In this document: one piece after another, positions 53,721 through 61,442 of the stretch | Position numbering within the stretch: position 1 is the first letter of the stretch | Layout: each line of letters starts with the position of its first letter | Source: an uncultured Lachnospiraceae bacterium | GTDB taxonomy: Bacteria; Bacillota; Clostridia; Lachnospirales; Lachnospiraceae | Assembly (NCBI GenBank): GCA_934401915.1 | Contig: CAKRSV010000008.1 | Location: 50,150 to 114,149 of the forward strand | Reading direction: 5' to 3' | DNA: 64,000 nucleotides | Position numbers and translations under genes: made by a program | Notes under the pieces: generated by a model | Told to the model about the DNA's origin: nothing | The model's input: only the letters and a program-made list of their open reading frames with translations | The model's database searches: none

Positions 53721-54911
53721 CTACGAAATTCTCTTTGCCACGACGACAAAACGTCCGTCCTGTTCCGAGCTGTCACAGGTTGAAAGGGTGAGCAGTTCGT
53801 CCCCAAAACCCGCCGTAACCCCTGTATCATACAGTGACAGTGCCGCCATCTCCTGCATATTGGAATCAAATTCCTTCTCGGAGACCGCGTCCAGAAACTG
53901 GTAATACTTAAAGACCACTTCTTCCTCGCTGTACACTCTCGACCGGAACACATACATAACCTGATAGGTCCCTTTTTCATAGATCGTATCAAACTGGATG
54001 ATGGAATGTTCTTTTCCGTACTCTTCCTTCCGGTATTCATTCAGGTTTCCGAACATCTTCCCGGACTTCATATGATGTCCATAGATGATCAGATTCGTGT
54101 TTCTATGTACGATATCGCAGTCCTTGTCCAGAAACAGGCTGCCGTTCTTGTCATACTCCTGATTGAAATTGTGATCCAGATAATACTCGTTATTGACCGT
54201 CTGCATAACCGGATAATCTATATTTGTATCGTCAATTTTAAGCCATCCGATTAGACTTTTATTTTTATTGTAGAGGGTTTGGTACTCCGAAAGGACCGTC
54301 AGATCCTTCTCCTCCTCTTCCTGTGTGTAATGGATCGTCACATTTGGCGAGAGTGTTGTCGCTCCCTTGAGTTGCGCCAGTTCACTGTAATCCATCTCCG
54401 TCCGGTCTGCGTAGTAGGAATAGGCTCCGAAGTAGCCAAGACATCCGATGGCAACCACGCTGCAGCAGGCGATCAGCAGATTTCTTCGCTGCTCCCGCCT
54501 TTTCAGCTCCCGCAGGATTTCTTTCTGCATTCCGGCATCCGGTGTTTCCTCTCCGGTCTGCTCTGCATCTGGCTCTGTCTGTGGTGCTTTGACAGCCTTT
54601 TTGCGTTTCTTCCATGAATCGGCTTTCTTTTTCCGCCGCAGGTCCTTGCTGCTGATCCTGCTGTCCCTCGTATAGCCATCCTTCTGGAAGCGGCTCGCCA
54701 GCTCATAGATCTCATCGTCGAAGTCGTTGCCGACAGCCGTCTCAAACCGGTAATTTCCTGCCTGCATCTCTTCGTACAGCCTGATAACTTCTCCCGGCTG
54801 GTCCAGATTCACCTTTTGCCTGATCTCTTCTACTTTTTGAAGATCCCTCCTGGCAGCTTTATAGTCTGCCTCCGTGCGAAATCTTCTCCCTGCAACCTCG
54901 AATCCCTCCAT
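53721..54911 (-). CDS. Class B sortase with long cytosolic N-terminal extension
   Basis: 396 residues. A cytosolic N-terminal domain of about 143 residues (FEVAGRRFRTEADYKAA ... FDDEIYELASRFQKDGY, then a Lys-rich and an acidic stretch) precedes one transmembrane helix (144-166) and the extracellular sortase domain. Catalytic residues are visible: His in IIYGHHMKSGKMFG (about 279), Cys in LLTLSTCDSSEQ (379) and Arg in DGRFVVVAKR (387). Typical SrtB proteins are near 230-260 residues, so the extension is unusual. The ATG at 54911 has AGGAG at 10 nt; a start at 54986 is unlikely. It heads the operon with the two LRR genes and probably attaches the TPKTG protein to the wall. Confidence 0.92.
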   Translation of the reverse strand: MEGFEVAGRRFRTEADYKAARRDLQKVEEIRQKVNLDQPGEVIRLYEEMQAGNYRFETAVGNDFDDEIYELASRFQKDGYTRDSRISSKDLRRKKKADSWKKRKKAVKAPQTEPDAEQTGEETPDAGMQKEILRELKRREQRRNLLIACCSVVAIGCLGYFGAYSYYADRTEMDYSELAQLKGATTLSPNVTIHYTQEEEEKDLTVLSEYQTLYNKNKSLIGWLKIDDTNIDYPVMQTVNNEYYLDHNFNQEYDKNGSLFLDKDCDIVHRNTNLIIYGHHMKSGKMFGNLNEYRKEEYGKEHSIIQFDTIYEKGTYQVMYVFRSRVYSEEEVVFKYYQFLDAVSEKEFDSNMQEMAALSLYDTGVTAGFGDELLTLSTCDSSEQDGRFVVVAKRIS

Positions 54912-54990
54912 GCAAGGATCGCTCCTTCTTGAATATCCTAAGTCTTCTGCAACCCGACTTTGTGCACAAAATCTGATTACACACATTTCT

Positions 54991-55018
54991 ATTTTACTAT
55001 ATCTTGAGATTTATGCAA
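54991..55018 (-). promoter_or_regulatory. SigA promoter of the sortase-LRR operon
   Basis: Minus strand: TTGCAT (55013-55018), 16 nt, TAAAAT (54991-54996), about 75 nt before the sortase ATG. Confidence 0.6.
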
Positions 55019-55070
55019 GTATTTCAGCCCAGAATGTTTATCAGAAATAAATATTTTTTCTTTTTTGGAA

Positions 55071-55097
55071 ACACTGACATGCCTCCCCCATAGGATA
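55071..55097 (+). promoter_or_regulatory. SigK-like promoter of the Cys-rich small gene
   Basis: AC at 55071-55072, 16 nt, then CATAGGATA (55089-55097), fitting the SigK pattern AC-16/17-CATAnnnTA. The predicted start lies about 27 nt before the ATG at 55131. No SigA-type box pair is seen. Confidence 0.5.
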
Positions 55098-55130
55098 AAC
55101 CATAAACAAATAATTTGTGGAGGCACATAC

Positions 55131-55379
55131 ATGAGCGATTTAACAGCAACTCAGTGCGGATGCAGCAACAACACGAACAACAACAATAACAACGGATGCG
55201 GATGCAGCTCTATCATCTGGATTTTGATCCTTTTATCCTGCTGCGGAAATAACAACAACAGCGGATGCGGATGCGGCAACGGGATCAACAACCTTTTCGG
55301 CGGAAACGGCGACAACGGCTGCTGTTCTTCCCTGATCTGGATCCTGCTCCTCTTCTCCTGCTGCGGATGCGGCAACTAA
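55131..55379 (+). CDS. Cys/Asn-rich small protein (HCB-type, possible spore coat)
   Basis: 82 residues with 13 Cys, many Asn and Gly. It begins MSDLTATQCGCSNNT and contains two near-copies of a CGCSSIIWILILLSCCG unit (residues 23-39 and 63-79), a hydrophobic core flanked by Cys. It resembles the 'high-cysteine HCB' small proteins annotated in Lachnospiraceae, for which no function is known. The ATG at 55131 follows GTGGAGG at 8 nt; the upstream frame from 55065 lacks a site. A SigK-like promoter suggests late mother-cell expression, so a coat or crust role, possibly Cys cross-linked, is a reasonable inference. Confidence 0.75.
   Translation: MSDLTATQCGCSNNTNNNNNNGCGCSSIIWILILLSCCGNNNNSGCGCGNGINNLFGGNGDNGCCSSLIWILLLFSCCGCGN
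55197..55367 (+). repeat. Internal duplication in the Cys-rich gene
   Basis: Copies at 55197-55247 and 55317-55367 encode 17-residue units with the shared core SS(I/L)IWIL and SCCG, separated by an Asn/Gly spacer. This points to a tandem duplication within the gene. Confidence 0.7.
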
Positions 55380-55420
55380 TCCCGCCCTGGCAATACGGTT
55401 CACATCTCGTATCATATCTC

Positions 55421-55446
55421 AAGGGTTGGTCTGACGGCCAGCCCTT
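55421..55446 (+). terminator. Possible terminator after the Cys-rich gene
   Basis: AAGGGTTGG pairs with CCAGCCCTT (one U-G, 8-nt loop). The T-run after it is short, so termination may be partial. Confidence 0.45.
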
Positions 55447-55524
55447 TCATATGCACTGTCCTATCCTGTGTTCCCGGCGCATATACTTTAGGGAATACCG
55501 GCAAGGCATCAGAAGGGGCTGTCT

Positions 55525-56019
55525 ATGGATGACAAATCAGAAGAAGTGACAAATGTGATGGCATTTGATGCCTTATACACGACCAATCAGATCCAGAAGC
55601 TCAAGATCCTTCTGCCTTACATAGACTCTGCCATCCAGAAGCAGCTGGCTGTCTACATCAAGTATCTGGAGCTGCAATATACGATGGATTATATCAAAAA
55701 ACATCCGATCCAGATCTGTGGATGCAGCCGGGAGGAGATTCACCCTGCCGATCTGAAAAAGCTGTGCCGGCAGCTCTGCCTGTATTCTACCCCCGAAGAG
55801 ATCCGACAGCTCGAGCAGCTGCAGTCCATGCTCCAGACCATGGAAAACCTGCAGGAAATGAATCAGACGCTAAACACCATCCGAGAGCTTTATCCAGACA
55901 TGGAGGCACCCTTCTCCGGTGACGCCACAGGCGGGTCTTCTTCCATGCTGGATATGCTGATGAATATGCTCACGCCCGAACAGAAGGCAATGTATGAAAT
56001 GTTTCAGCAAACAGAATAA
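55525..56019 (+). CDS. Small soluble protein of unknown function (YSTPEE motif)
   Basis: 164 residues, no signal peptide or membrane helix, mainly helical. It has AFDALYTTNQIQKLKILLPY near the start, a Cys pair in PIQICGCSREEI, and LCLYSTPEEIRQLEQLQSM, then a Met-rich end (SSMLDMLMNMLTPEQKAM). The Shine-Dalgarno AAGGGG lies 7 nt before the ATG. The following gene shares the YSTPEE element. I do not recognise the family; the position after the HCB-type gene suggests a sporulation link, which is inference. Confidence 0.75.
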   Translation: MDDKSEEVTNVMAFDALYTTNQIQKLKILLPYIDSAIQKQLAVYIKYLELQYTMDYIKKHPIQICGCSREEIHPADLKKLCRQLCLYSTPEEIRQLEQLQSMLQTMENLQEMNQTLNTIRELYPDMEAPFSGDATGGSSSMLDMLMNMLTPEQKAMYEMFQQTE

Positions 56020-56047
56020 TGCTATGATCAAAGGAGGTCTTTGTGCA

Positions 56048-56317
56048 ATGACCGATGAATGGATGCAGGATCCTGCCATTTCTCATATTCCCAAGGAAAA
56101 ACTGACCTTTTTGCAGGCCCTGGTCTTTGAAAGCCAGACGCTTTCCAAGGAAAAACTTCTTCCGTTTCTGCTGTCCGTCGCCAAGAGGGGGCAGGAACAC
56201 AATATCTCGTTCGACGACGAGGAGATGAATCTGATCATCGAGACGATCCGTGGCTACTCAACGCCTGAGGAGCTTGCGCGGATCGATAAGCTGATGAAAC
56301 TCCGGCAAAAAAAATAA
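56048..56317 (+). CDS. Small soluble protein of unknown function, partner of the YSTPEE gene
   Basis: 89 residues starting MTDEWMQDPAISHIPKEKL, charged and helical, ending IRGYSTPEELARIDKLMKLR. The ATG at 56048 follows AAAGGAGG at 10 nt; the frame open from 55994 overlaps the preceding gene without a ribosome site. It starts 28 nt after that gene, and the two are probably co-transcribed and end at the terminator at 56340-56395. The shared YSTPEE element suggests common ancestry or interaction. Confidence 0.75.
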   Translation: MTDEWMQDPAISHIPKEKLTFLQALVFESQTLSKEKLLPFLLSVAKRGQEHNISFDDEEMNLIIETIRGYSTPEELARIDKLMKLRQKK

Positions 56318-56339
56318 TGCCGTCCTTCGCAGGATCACA

Positions 56340-56395
56340 AAACCCCTGTACCTTTGCTCTTGTCTCCGGTACAGGGGTTTGTCTGTCTTTATTCC
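56340..56395. terminator. Bidirectional terminator between the small genes and leuS
   Basis: AAACCCCTGTACC (56340-56352) pairs perfectly with GGTACAGGGGTTT (56368-56380). T-rich sequence follows on the plus strand, and TTTT on the minus strand, serving the plus-strand pair and probably leuS. Confidence 0.8.
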
Positions 56396-56400
56396 GTCTT

Positions 56401-58809
56401 TTATTTCTGCACGATATTTACCAGTCTGCCCGGAACATAGATCTCTTTTACGATCGTTCCTGTCAGCTTGTCAGCGATCACTTCTTTTGCCTTCGCGATC
56501 ACTTCGTCCTTCGGGTCCTCCTTGCCGATCGCAAGGGTTGCCCTCGTCTTTCCGTTCACCTGGACCGCGATCTCTACCGTCGCCTCCACAGTCTTTGCCT
56601 CCTCGTATTCCGGCCAGGTCGTCTGGTATACTCTGCCCTCGAAGCCAACCTTCTGCCAGAGTTCCTCTGTGATATGAGGCGCCACCGGGTTCAGCAGGGT
56701 GAGGAGCGTCTTGAATTCGCCTCTCGTTACAGCATTTTTGCGGTAAAACTCATTGATCAGCGACATCATCGCTGCGATCGCCGTATTGTACTTGAGATTC
56801 TCGAAGTCCTGACTCACCTTCTTAATGGTCTGGTGGAGCTTCGTCTCCAGATCCTTGGAATAGCCCTCTTCATCCGTCAGGATATCCTGCAGTTTCCACA
56901 CTCTCTCCAGGAAACGGCGGCATCCCTTCACACCGTCCTCCGACCAGGAGGCAGCCAGATCAAAGGCTCCGATAAACATCTCGTAGGTACGGAGCGTATC
57001 TGCGCCGTAGTCGTTCACGATATCGTCTGGATTGACCACGTTTCCTCTGGACTTGCTCATCTTCTCCCCGTTCGATCCAAGGATCATTCCATGGGAAGTT
57101 CTCTTCTTGTAAGGTTCCGGACACGAAACCACTTTCTCATCATATAAGAATCTGTGCCAGAATCTGGAATACAGCAGGTGCAGCGTCGTGTGCTCCATAC
57201 CGCCGTTATACCAGTCTACCGGCATCCAGTATTCCAGTGCTTCCTTGCTCGCAAGCGCCTCCGTGTTGGTCGGATCGGTATAGCGCAGGAAGTACCAGGA
57301 AGATCCCGCCCACTGAGGCATGGTATCTGTCTCTCTCTTCGCAGGTCCGCCGCAGCAGGGACAGGTGGTATTCACCCAGCCGGTCATCAGTGCAAGCGGT
57401 GACTCTCCGTTGTCTGTCGGCATATAGCTCTCGACATCCGGCAGCTCCAGCGGAAGCTCGCTCTCGTCGATCGGCACATAGCCGCATTTATCACAGTGAA
57501 CGATCGGGATCGGCTCACCCCAGTAACGCTGTCTTGAAAATACCCAGTCTCTCAGCTTGTAGTTGGTCTTTGCGCATCCAATCTTCTTCTCTTCCAGGAA
57601 GGAGATCATCTTCTCTTTTGCTTCTTCGACACTCATTCCGTCCAGGAATCCGGAATTTACGAGTGTGCCCGTCGCAACGTCCGTGTACACTTCCTCCTGA
57701 ACGTTCTTGCCGCCTGCCACTACTTCGATGATCGGCAGGTCAAATTTCTTGGCAAAATCCCAGTCTCTCTCATCGTGTGCCGGAACCGCCATGATCGCAC
57801 CGGTTCCATAGCTCATCAGTACATAGTCGGATATGAAGATCGGGATTTCCTTGTTATTGACCGGATTTACCGCGGTCAGTCCGTCTATCTTAACACCGGT
57901 CTTTTCCTTCGCAAGCTCGGCACGCTCGAAGTCTGACTTTCTGGCTGCCTGCTCACGGTAGGCTGCAATGTCGTCCCAGTTTTTCAACTCGTCCTTGTAC
58001 TTATCGATGATCGGATGCTCCGGCGATACGACCATGTAGGTCACACCGAACAGTGTGTCGCATCTCGTCGTATAGATGCGCAGCTTATCCTCTTTATCCT
58101 TGATGGAGAAATCCACTTCCGCACCGGTCGATTTTCCGATCCAGTTCTTCTGGGAAACCTTAACCTTCTCAATATAGTCGACCGAATCCAGTCCCTCGAT
58201 CAGCTTGTCCGCATACTCTGTGATCTTCAGCATCCACTGGCTCTTTACCTTCCGGACTACTTCCGATCCACATCTCTCACAGACGCCGTTTACGACTTCC
58301 TCGTTGGCAAGTCCGACCTTGCAGGAGGTACACCAGTTGATCGGCATCTCCGTCTTGTAGGCAAGTCCTGCCTTGAAAAGCTTTAAGAAGATCCACTGTG
58401 TCCATTTATAGTAATTGGGATCTGTCGTGTTGATCTCGCGGTCCCAGTCGAAGGAATAGCCAAGGGCATGAAGCTGTCCCTTAAAACGAGCCACATTGTT
58501 TTTGGTTACGATCTTGGGGTGGATATGATTTTTGATCGCATAATTCTCCGTCGGAAGTCCAAACGCATCCCATCCCATCGGATACAGGACGTTATATCCC
58601 TGCATTCTTCTCTTCCGCGCCACAATATCCAACGCAGTATACGGTCTCGGATGCCCTACGTGTAGTCCCTGTCCCGAAGGATACGGAAACTCCACCAGTG
58701 CATAATACTTCGGCTTGGAAAAATCATCCGAAGTCTTGAATGCCTTCTCATCATCCCAGACCTTCTGCCACTTTGTCTCCACTTCTCTGTGATTGTAAAC
58801 TTCTGCCAT
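56401..58809 (-). CDS. leuS: Leucyl-tRNA synthetase
   Basis: 802 residues, class I aminoacyl-tRNA synthetase. Motifs in order: [14 protein letters not shown] (the HIGH-type signature), [15 protein letters not shown], a CP1 editing domain ([21 protein letters not shown] with the editing Asp), four Cys in [12 protein letters not shown] and CPCC zinc motifs, and the [12 protein letters not shown] signature. The anticodon-binding and C-terminal domains are complete. The start at 58809 gives [14 protein letters not shown], the family start; the frame is open to 58887 but those residues are not conserved. Its leader carries a hairpin and an upstream frame, with no T-box. Confidence 0.97.
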   Translation of the reverse strand: MAEVYNHREVETKWQKVWDDEKAFKTSDDFSKPKYYALVEFPYPSGQGLHVGHPRPYTALDIVARKRRMQGYNVLYPMGWDAFGLPTENYAIKNHIHPKIVTKNNVARFKGQLHALGYSFDWDREINTTDPNYYKWTQWIFLKLFKAGLAYKTEMPINWCTSCKVGLANEEVVNGVCERCGSEVVRKVKSQWMLKITEYADKLIEGLDSVDYIEKVKVSQKNWIGKSTGAEVDFSIKDKEDKLRIYTTRCDTLFGVTYMVVSPEHPIIDKYKDELKNWDDIAAYREQAARKSDFERAELAKEKTGVKIDGLTAVNPVNNKEIPIFISDYVLMSYGTGAIMAVPAHDERDWDFAKKFDLPIIEVVAGGKNVQEEVYTDVATGTLVNSGFLDGMSVEEAKEKMISFLEEKKIGCAKTNYKLRDWVFSRQRYWGEPIPIVHCDKCGYVPIDESELPLELPDVESYMPTDNGESPLALMTGWVNTTCPCCGGPAKRETDTMPQWAGSSWYFLRYTDPTNTEALASKEALEYWMPVDWYNGGMEHTTLHLLYSRFWHRFLYDEKVVSCPEPYKKRTSHGMILGSNGEKMSKSRGNVVNPDDIVNDYGADTLRTYEMFIGAFDLAASWSEDGVKGCRRFLERVWKLQDILTDEEGYSKDLETKLHQTIKKVSQDFENLKYNTAIAAMMSLINEFYRKNAVTRGEFKTLLTLLNPVAPHITEELWQKVGFEGRVYQTTWPEYEEAKTVEATVEIAVQVNGKTRATLAIGKEDPKDEVIAKAKEVIADKLTGTIVKEIYVPGRLVNIVQK

Positions 58810-58811
58810 CT

Positions 58812-58892
58812 CTATGACCATGCCTTTCTTGTAAAATATATAGCAATACTTAACCAGCCTCCGAAAGGTTTCCCTTTTCGGAGGCATGGCAT
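58812..58892 (-). CDS. 26-codon leader ORF ending two bases before leuS
   Basis: ATG at 58892 (weak GGAAAG 4 nt upstream) reads [20 protein letters not shown] and 6 more residues, stopping at TAG 58812-58814, just 2 nt before the leuS ATG. No Leu run is present, so it is not a classic leucine attenuator. It spans the leader hairpin. Coding reality is uncertain; the end position suggests possible translational coupling. Confidence 0.3.
   Translation of the reverse strand: MPCLRKGKPFGGWLSIAIYFTRKAWS
58857..58885 (-). promoter_or_regulatory. Leader hairpin of leuS
   Basis: GCCTCCGAAAAGG pairs with CCTTTCGGAGGC (one bulge), no T-run on the minus strand, so not a terminator for the EF-G-like gene. 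The leuS promoter lies upstream, so this stem is in the leuS mRNA. The adjacent CCATGCCT is complementary to AGGCATGG at the leuS ribosome site, giving two competing structures. Confidence 0.5.
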
Positions 58893-58911
58893 TTTTCTTT
58901 CCACTTTTACT

Positions 58912-58939
58912 ATTTTATAATAACAGTGCGATTTGTCAA
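58912..58939 (-). promoter_or_regulatory. SigA promoter of leuS
   Basis: Minus strand: TTGACA (58934-58939), 16 nt, TAAAAT (58912-58917), in the gap after the EF-G-like gene; predicted leader about 95 nt. Confidence 0.7.
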
Positions 58940-58977
58940 CCGTAAAAATGGCACGATACGGCAGGCATGGCTCTTCT

Positions 58978-61071
58978 TTAATCCTCCCTGTTTCCTTCGG
59001 CAACCTTCTCCGCCCGTGCAGCGACCTCTCTCTCCTGCACATCCGGCGGCGCGGGCTCATATCTCGCAAAGCTGTGGGTATACTCTCCCCAGCCTCCGGT
59101 CATGGAGCGGAGCACTGTGCAGTAGCCGTTCAGGCTTGCCTGCGGGATCTCCGCCTCGATCACCGTCTTGCCATCTCCCAGAGGCCGCATGCCGAGCACC
59201 CGTCCTCTTCGTTTATTTAAATCCCCCATAATATCACCGGTGTATGTATCCGGCACTGTCACACAGAGTGTCTCGATCGGCTCAAGCAGGATCGGCTGCG
59301 CTTCCATCACACCCTTTTTGAACGCCTGGATCGTCGCCATCTTGAACGCCATCTCCGAGGAATCTACCGGGTGGTACGATCCGTCGTACAGCACCGCCTT
59401 GATCCCCACGACCGGATAAGCGGCAAGCGGACCGCTGAGAACCGACTCCTGCAGTCCCTTCTCGACTGCCGGGAAAAAGTTCTTCGGAACTGCCCCGCCG
59501 ACAACCTCCTGCTCAAATTCGTAGCTTTCCTCCAGATTGCCGGATGGCTCGAAGCGCATCTTTACATGGCCATACTGCCCGTGTCCTCCGGACTGTTTTT
59601 TGTACTTGTATTCCACATCCGACTTTTTGCGTATCGTTTCCCTATATGCGATCTTCGGATCCTTCAGCTCTATATCAACCTTATATTCGTTGAGCAGTCT
59701 GCTGACGATCACTTCCAGATGGATGTCCCCCATGCCGAGAAGCAAGGTCTGTTTGTTCTCCGCATCGTTTACCACCTGGAGTGTGCGGTCCTCATGGGTC
59801 AGCTTTTGCAGGCTCTGGGAGATCTTATCGATGTCCGCCTTGTTCTTTGCCTTGTAGCGCATCGCCATGCAGGGCTTTGGCAGCTCCATCTTTCCATAGC
59901 GGATGATCCTCGCCTTGGTGGAAAGCGTGTTGCCCGTCCTCGCCGCCGTAAGTTTCGCGATCGCTCCGATATCTCCCGCGTGGAGCTCCGGCACTTCAAT
60001 AGGCTTATTTCCCTGCAGCACGTAGAGCTTGCTGATCTTCTCCTCCACTTCCTTTTCATCGTTGTAGATCATATCGTCGCTCTTAAATACCCCGGAGCAT
60101 ACCTTGATCAGTGAATACTTGCCGATATACGGATCTACAATGGTCTTGAAGATGTAGGCCGACTTCGCCTTGGCAAAATCGTAGTCCGCTTCGAACACCT
60201 CGTTGCTCTTCAGATCGATTCCCGCGATCTTACGGTTCTCCGGACTCGGCATATACTTTACGATGTCGTCCAGAAGTGTATAGATTCCCTGGCAGAGAAG
60301 GTTCGATCCCATCGACATCGGAACGATGCTTCCGTCCATCACGTTGTTTCGCAGCGCCGCACGGATCTCCGCCTCCGAAAACATCTCCCCGTTAAAGTAT
60401 CTCTCCATAAACTCTTCACTCGTCTCTGCCACCGCTTCCATCAGCGTATCCCGGCAGATCTGCAGGTTTGCCTTGCTGTACTCCGGCATCTCACACTCTA
60501 CGACCTCTTTGCCCTTCCAGCGGTATGCCTGTTCCGTGATCACATTAATATATCCGACAAATTTCTCATTTTCACGGATCGGCAGATGGAACGGCGCCAG
60601 CTTCTTGCCATACTTTGCGGTCATATCCTCCACAACCTGCCGGAAGGAGGCGTTGTCGATATCCATATCCGTCACAAACACGAAGCGCGGCAGCTTATAC
60701 TTATCGCACAGTTCCCATGCCTTCTGCGTTCCTACTTCCACGCCGGCCTTGCCGGACACCACGATCACAGCTCCGTCTGCAGCTCCCGCCGCCTCCTCCA
60801 TCTCCCCGGCAAAATCAAAGAAACCGGGACTGTCCAGAAGATTGATCTTGGTATCCTCCCACTCTACAGGAATCACGGAGGTAGAAATCGAGATCTGTCG
60901 CTTCTGTTCTTCTTTTCCATAATCGCTGATCGTATTTCCATCGGAAACCTTGCCCATTCTGGATGTGATCCCCGAGAGATATGCCATCGCTTCCGCCAGA
61001 CTGGTCTTACCGCTTCCGCTGTGTCCAAGCAAAACAATATTTCTGATCTTGTCTGTTGTATAAACCTTCAT
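58978..61071 (-). CDS. EF-G-like translational GTPase paralogue (degenerate G motifs)
   Basis: 697 residues with the full EF-G domain order: G domain, domain II, and III-V (VVGGAVPKNFFPAVEKGLQE and GDIMGDLNKRRGRVLGM are typical of domains IV-V). The G motifs differ from housekeeping EF-G. G1 is GHSGSGKT rather than AHIDAGKT, G3 is DSPGF with Phe84 where EF-G has the catalytic His of DTPGH, and G4 is TDMD instead of NKxD. It belongs with the EF-G-2-like group, whose role is unclear (a ribosome-bound factor, perhaps slow or inactive in GTP hydrolysis). The main fusA normally lies with rpsG and tufA, elsewhere. The ATG at 61071 follows AGGAGG. Confidence 0.9.
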   Translation of the reverse strand: MKVYTTDKIRNIVLLGHSGSGKTSLAEAMAYLSGITSRMGKVSDGNTISDYGKEEQKRQISISTSVIPVEWEDTKINLLDSPGFFDFAGEMEEAAGAADGAVIVVSGKAGVEVGTQKAWELCDKYKLPRFVFVTDMDIDNASFRQVVEDMTAKYGKKLAPFHLPIRENEKFVGYINVITEQAYRWKGKEVVECEMPEYSKANLQICRDTLMEAVAETSEEFMERYFNGEMFSEAEIRAALRNNVMDGSIVPMSMGSNLLCQGIYTLLDDIVKYMPSPENRKIAGIDLKSNEVFEADYDFAKAKSAYIFKTIVDPYIGKYSLIKVCSGVFKSDDMIYNDEKEVEEKISKLYVLQGNKPIEVPELHAGDIGAIAKLTAARTGNTLSTKARIIRYGKMELPKPCMAMRYKAKNKADIDKISQSLQKLTHEDRTLQVVNDAENKQTLLLGMGDIHLEVIVSRLLNEYKVDIELKDPKIAYRETIRKKSDVEYKYKKQSGGHGQYGHVKMRFEPSGNLEESYEFEQEVVGGAVPKNFFPAVEKGLQESVLSGPLAAYPVVGIKAVLYDGSYHPVDSSEMAFKMATIQAFKKGVMEAQPILLEPIETLCVTVPDTYTGDIMGDLNKRRGRVLGMRPLGDGKTVIEAEIPQASLNGYCTVLRSMTGGWGEYTHSFARYEPAPPDVQEREVAARAEKVAEGNRED

Positions 61072-61136
61072 CCTGTACCCCTCCTATTAGTAATATTCCT
61101 GTAACAATCTATGATCTTTCCGACCATCTTAGGTCT

Positions 61137-61165
61137 ATATTACCAAAATTGTATTTGTTTTTCAA
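61137..61165 (-). promoter_or_regulatory. SigA promoter of the EF-G-like gene
   Basis: Minus strand: TTGAAA (61160-61165), 17 nt, TAATAT (61137-61142); leader about 60 nt. Confidence 0.7.
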
Positions 61166-61377
61166 TCATTTTTATTTATTTTGTACAATCACTTTTCTTT
61201 CTCCACCCACTATTTACTTATTATTCTTCTAATTTTCACAATATTCTGACATTTTTCTTTTGATCCCGGTTTTTCAGTGCGCCTTTTACGTATATCCGAA
61301 TTATGCCGGATGCGTACAGGTCCGATCCCGTATGGTATAAATCTTTCCGCTCCTGTATCTACCCGGTCTCTCCGTCA

Positions 61378-61406
61378 TTGCTTTTCCCACGGGATAATGC
61401 TATAGT
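61378..61406 (+). promoter_or_regulatory. SigA-like promoter of tyrA-aroA
   Basis: TTGCTT (61378-61383), 17 nt, TATAGT (61401-61406), about 30 nt before the tyrA ATG. Confidence 0.6.
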
Positions 61407-61442
61407 TAATGCGTATTTGATTCAAGAAAGGATTTGCGGCAT

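Larger units (their letters stand above)
61072..61442. other. Intergenic region with two divergent promoters
   Basis: The only gap above 300 bases. Its left part is AT-rich and carries the EF-G-like promoter (61137-61165, minus), its right part the tyrA promoter (61378-61406, plus). Between them (about 61170-61375) I see no open frame, T-box, riboswitch or strong hairpin. Confidence 0.7.

Noticed and set aside
55151..55375. Minus-strand Pro/His/Leu-rich frame opposite the Cys-rich gene
   Set aside because: A mirror of the Cys/Asn/Gly codons on the plus strand, which has a proper ribosome site and promoter.
58810..58911. T-box element for leuS
   Set aside because: No AGGGTGGNACCGCG-type T-box sequence and the leader is too short for a specifier stem.
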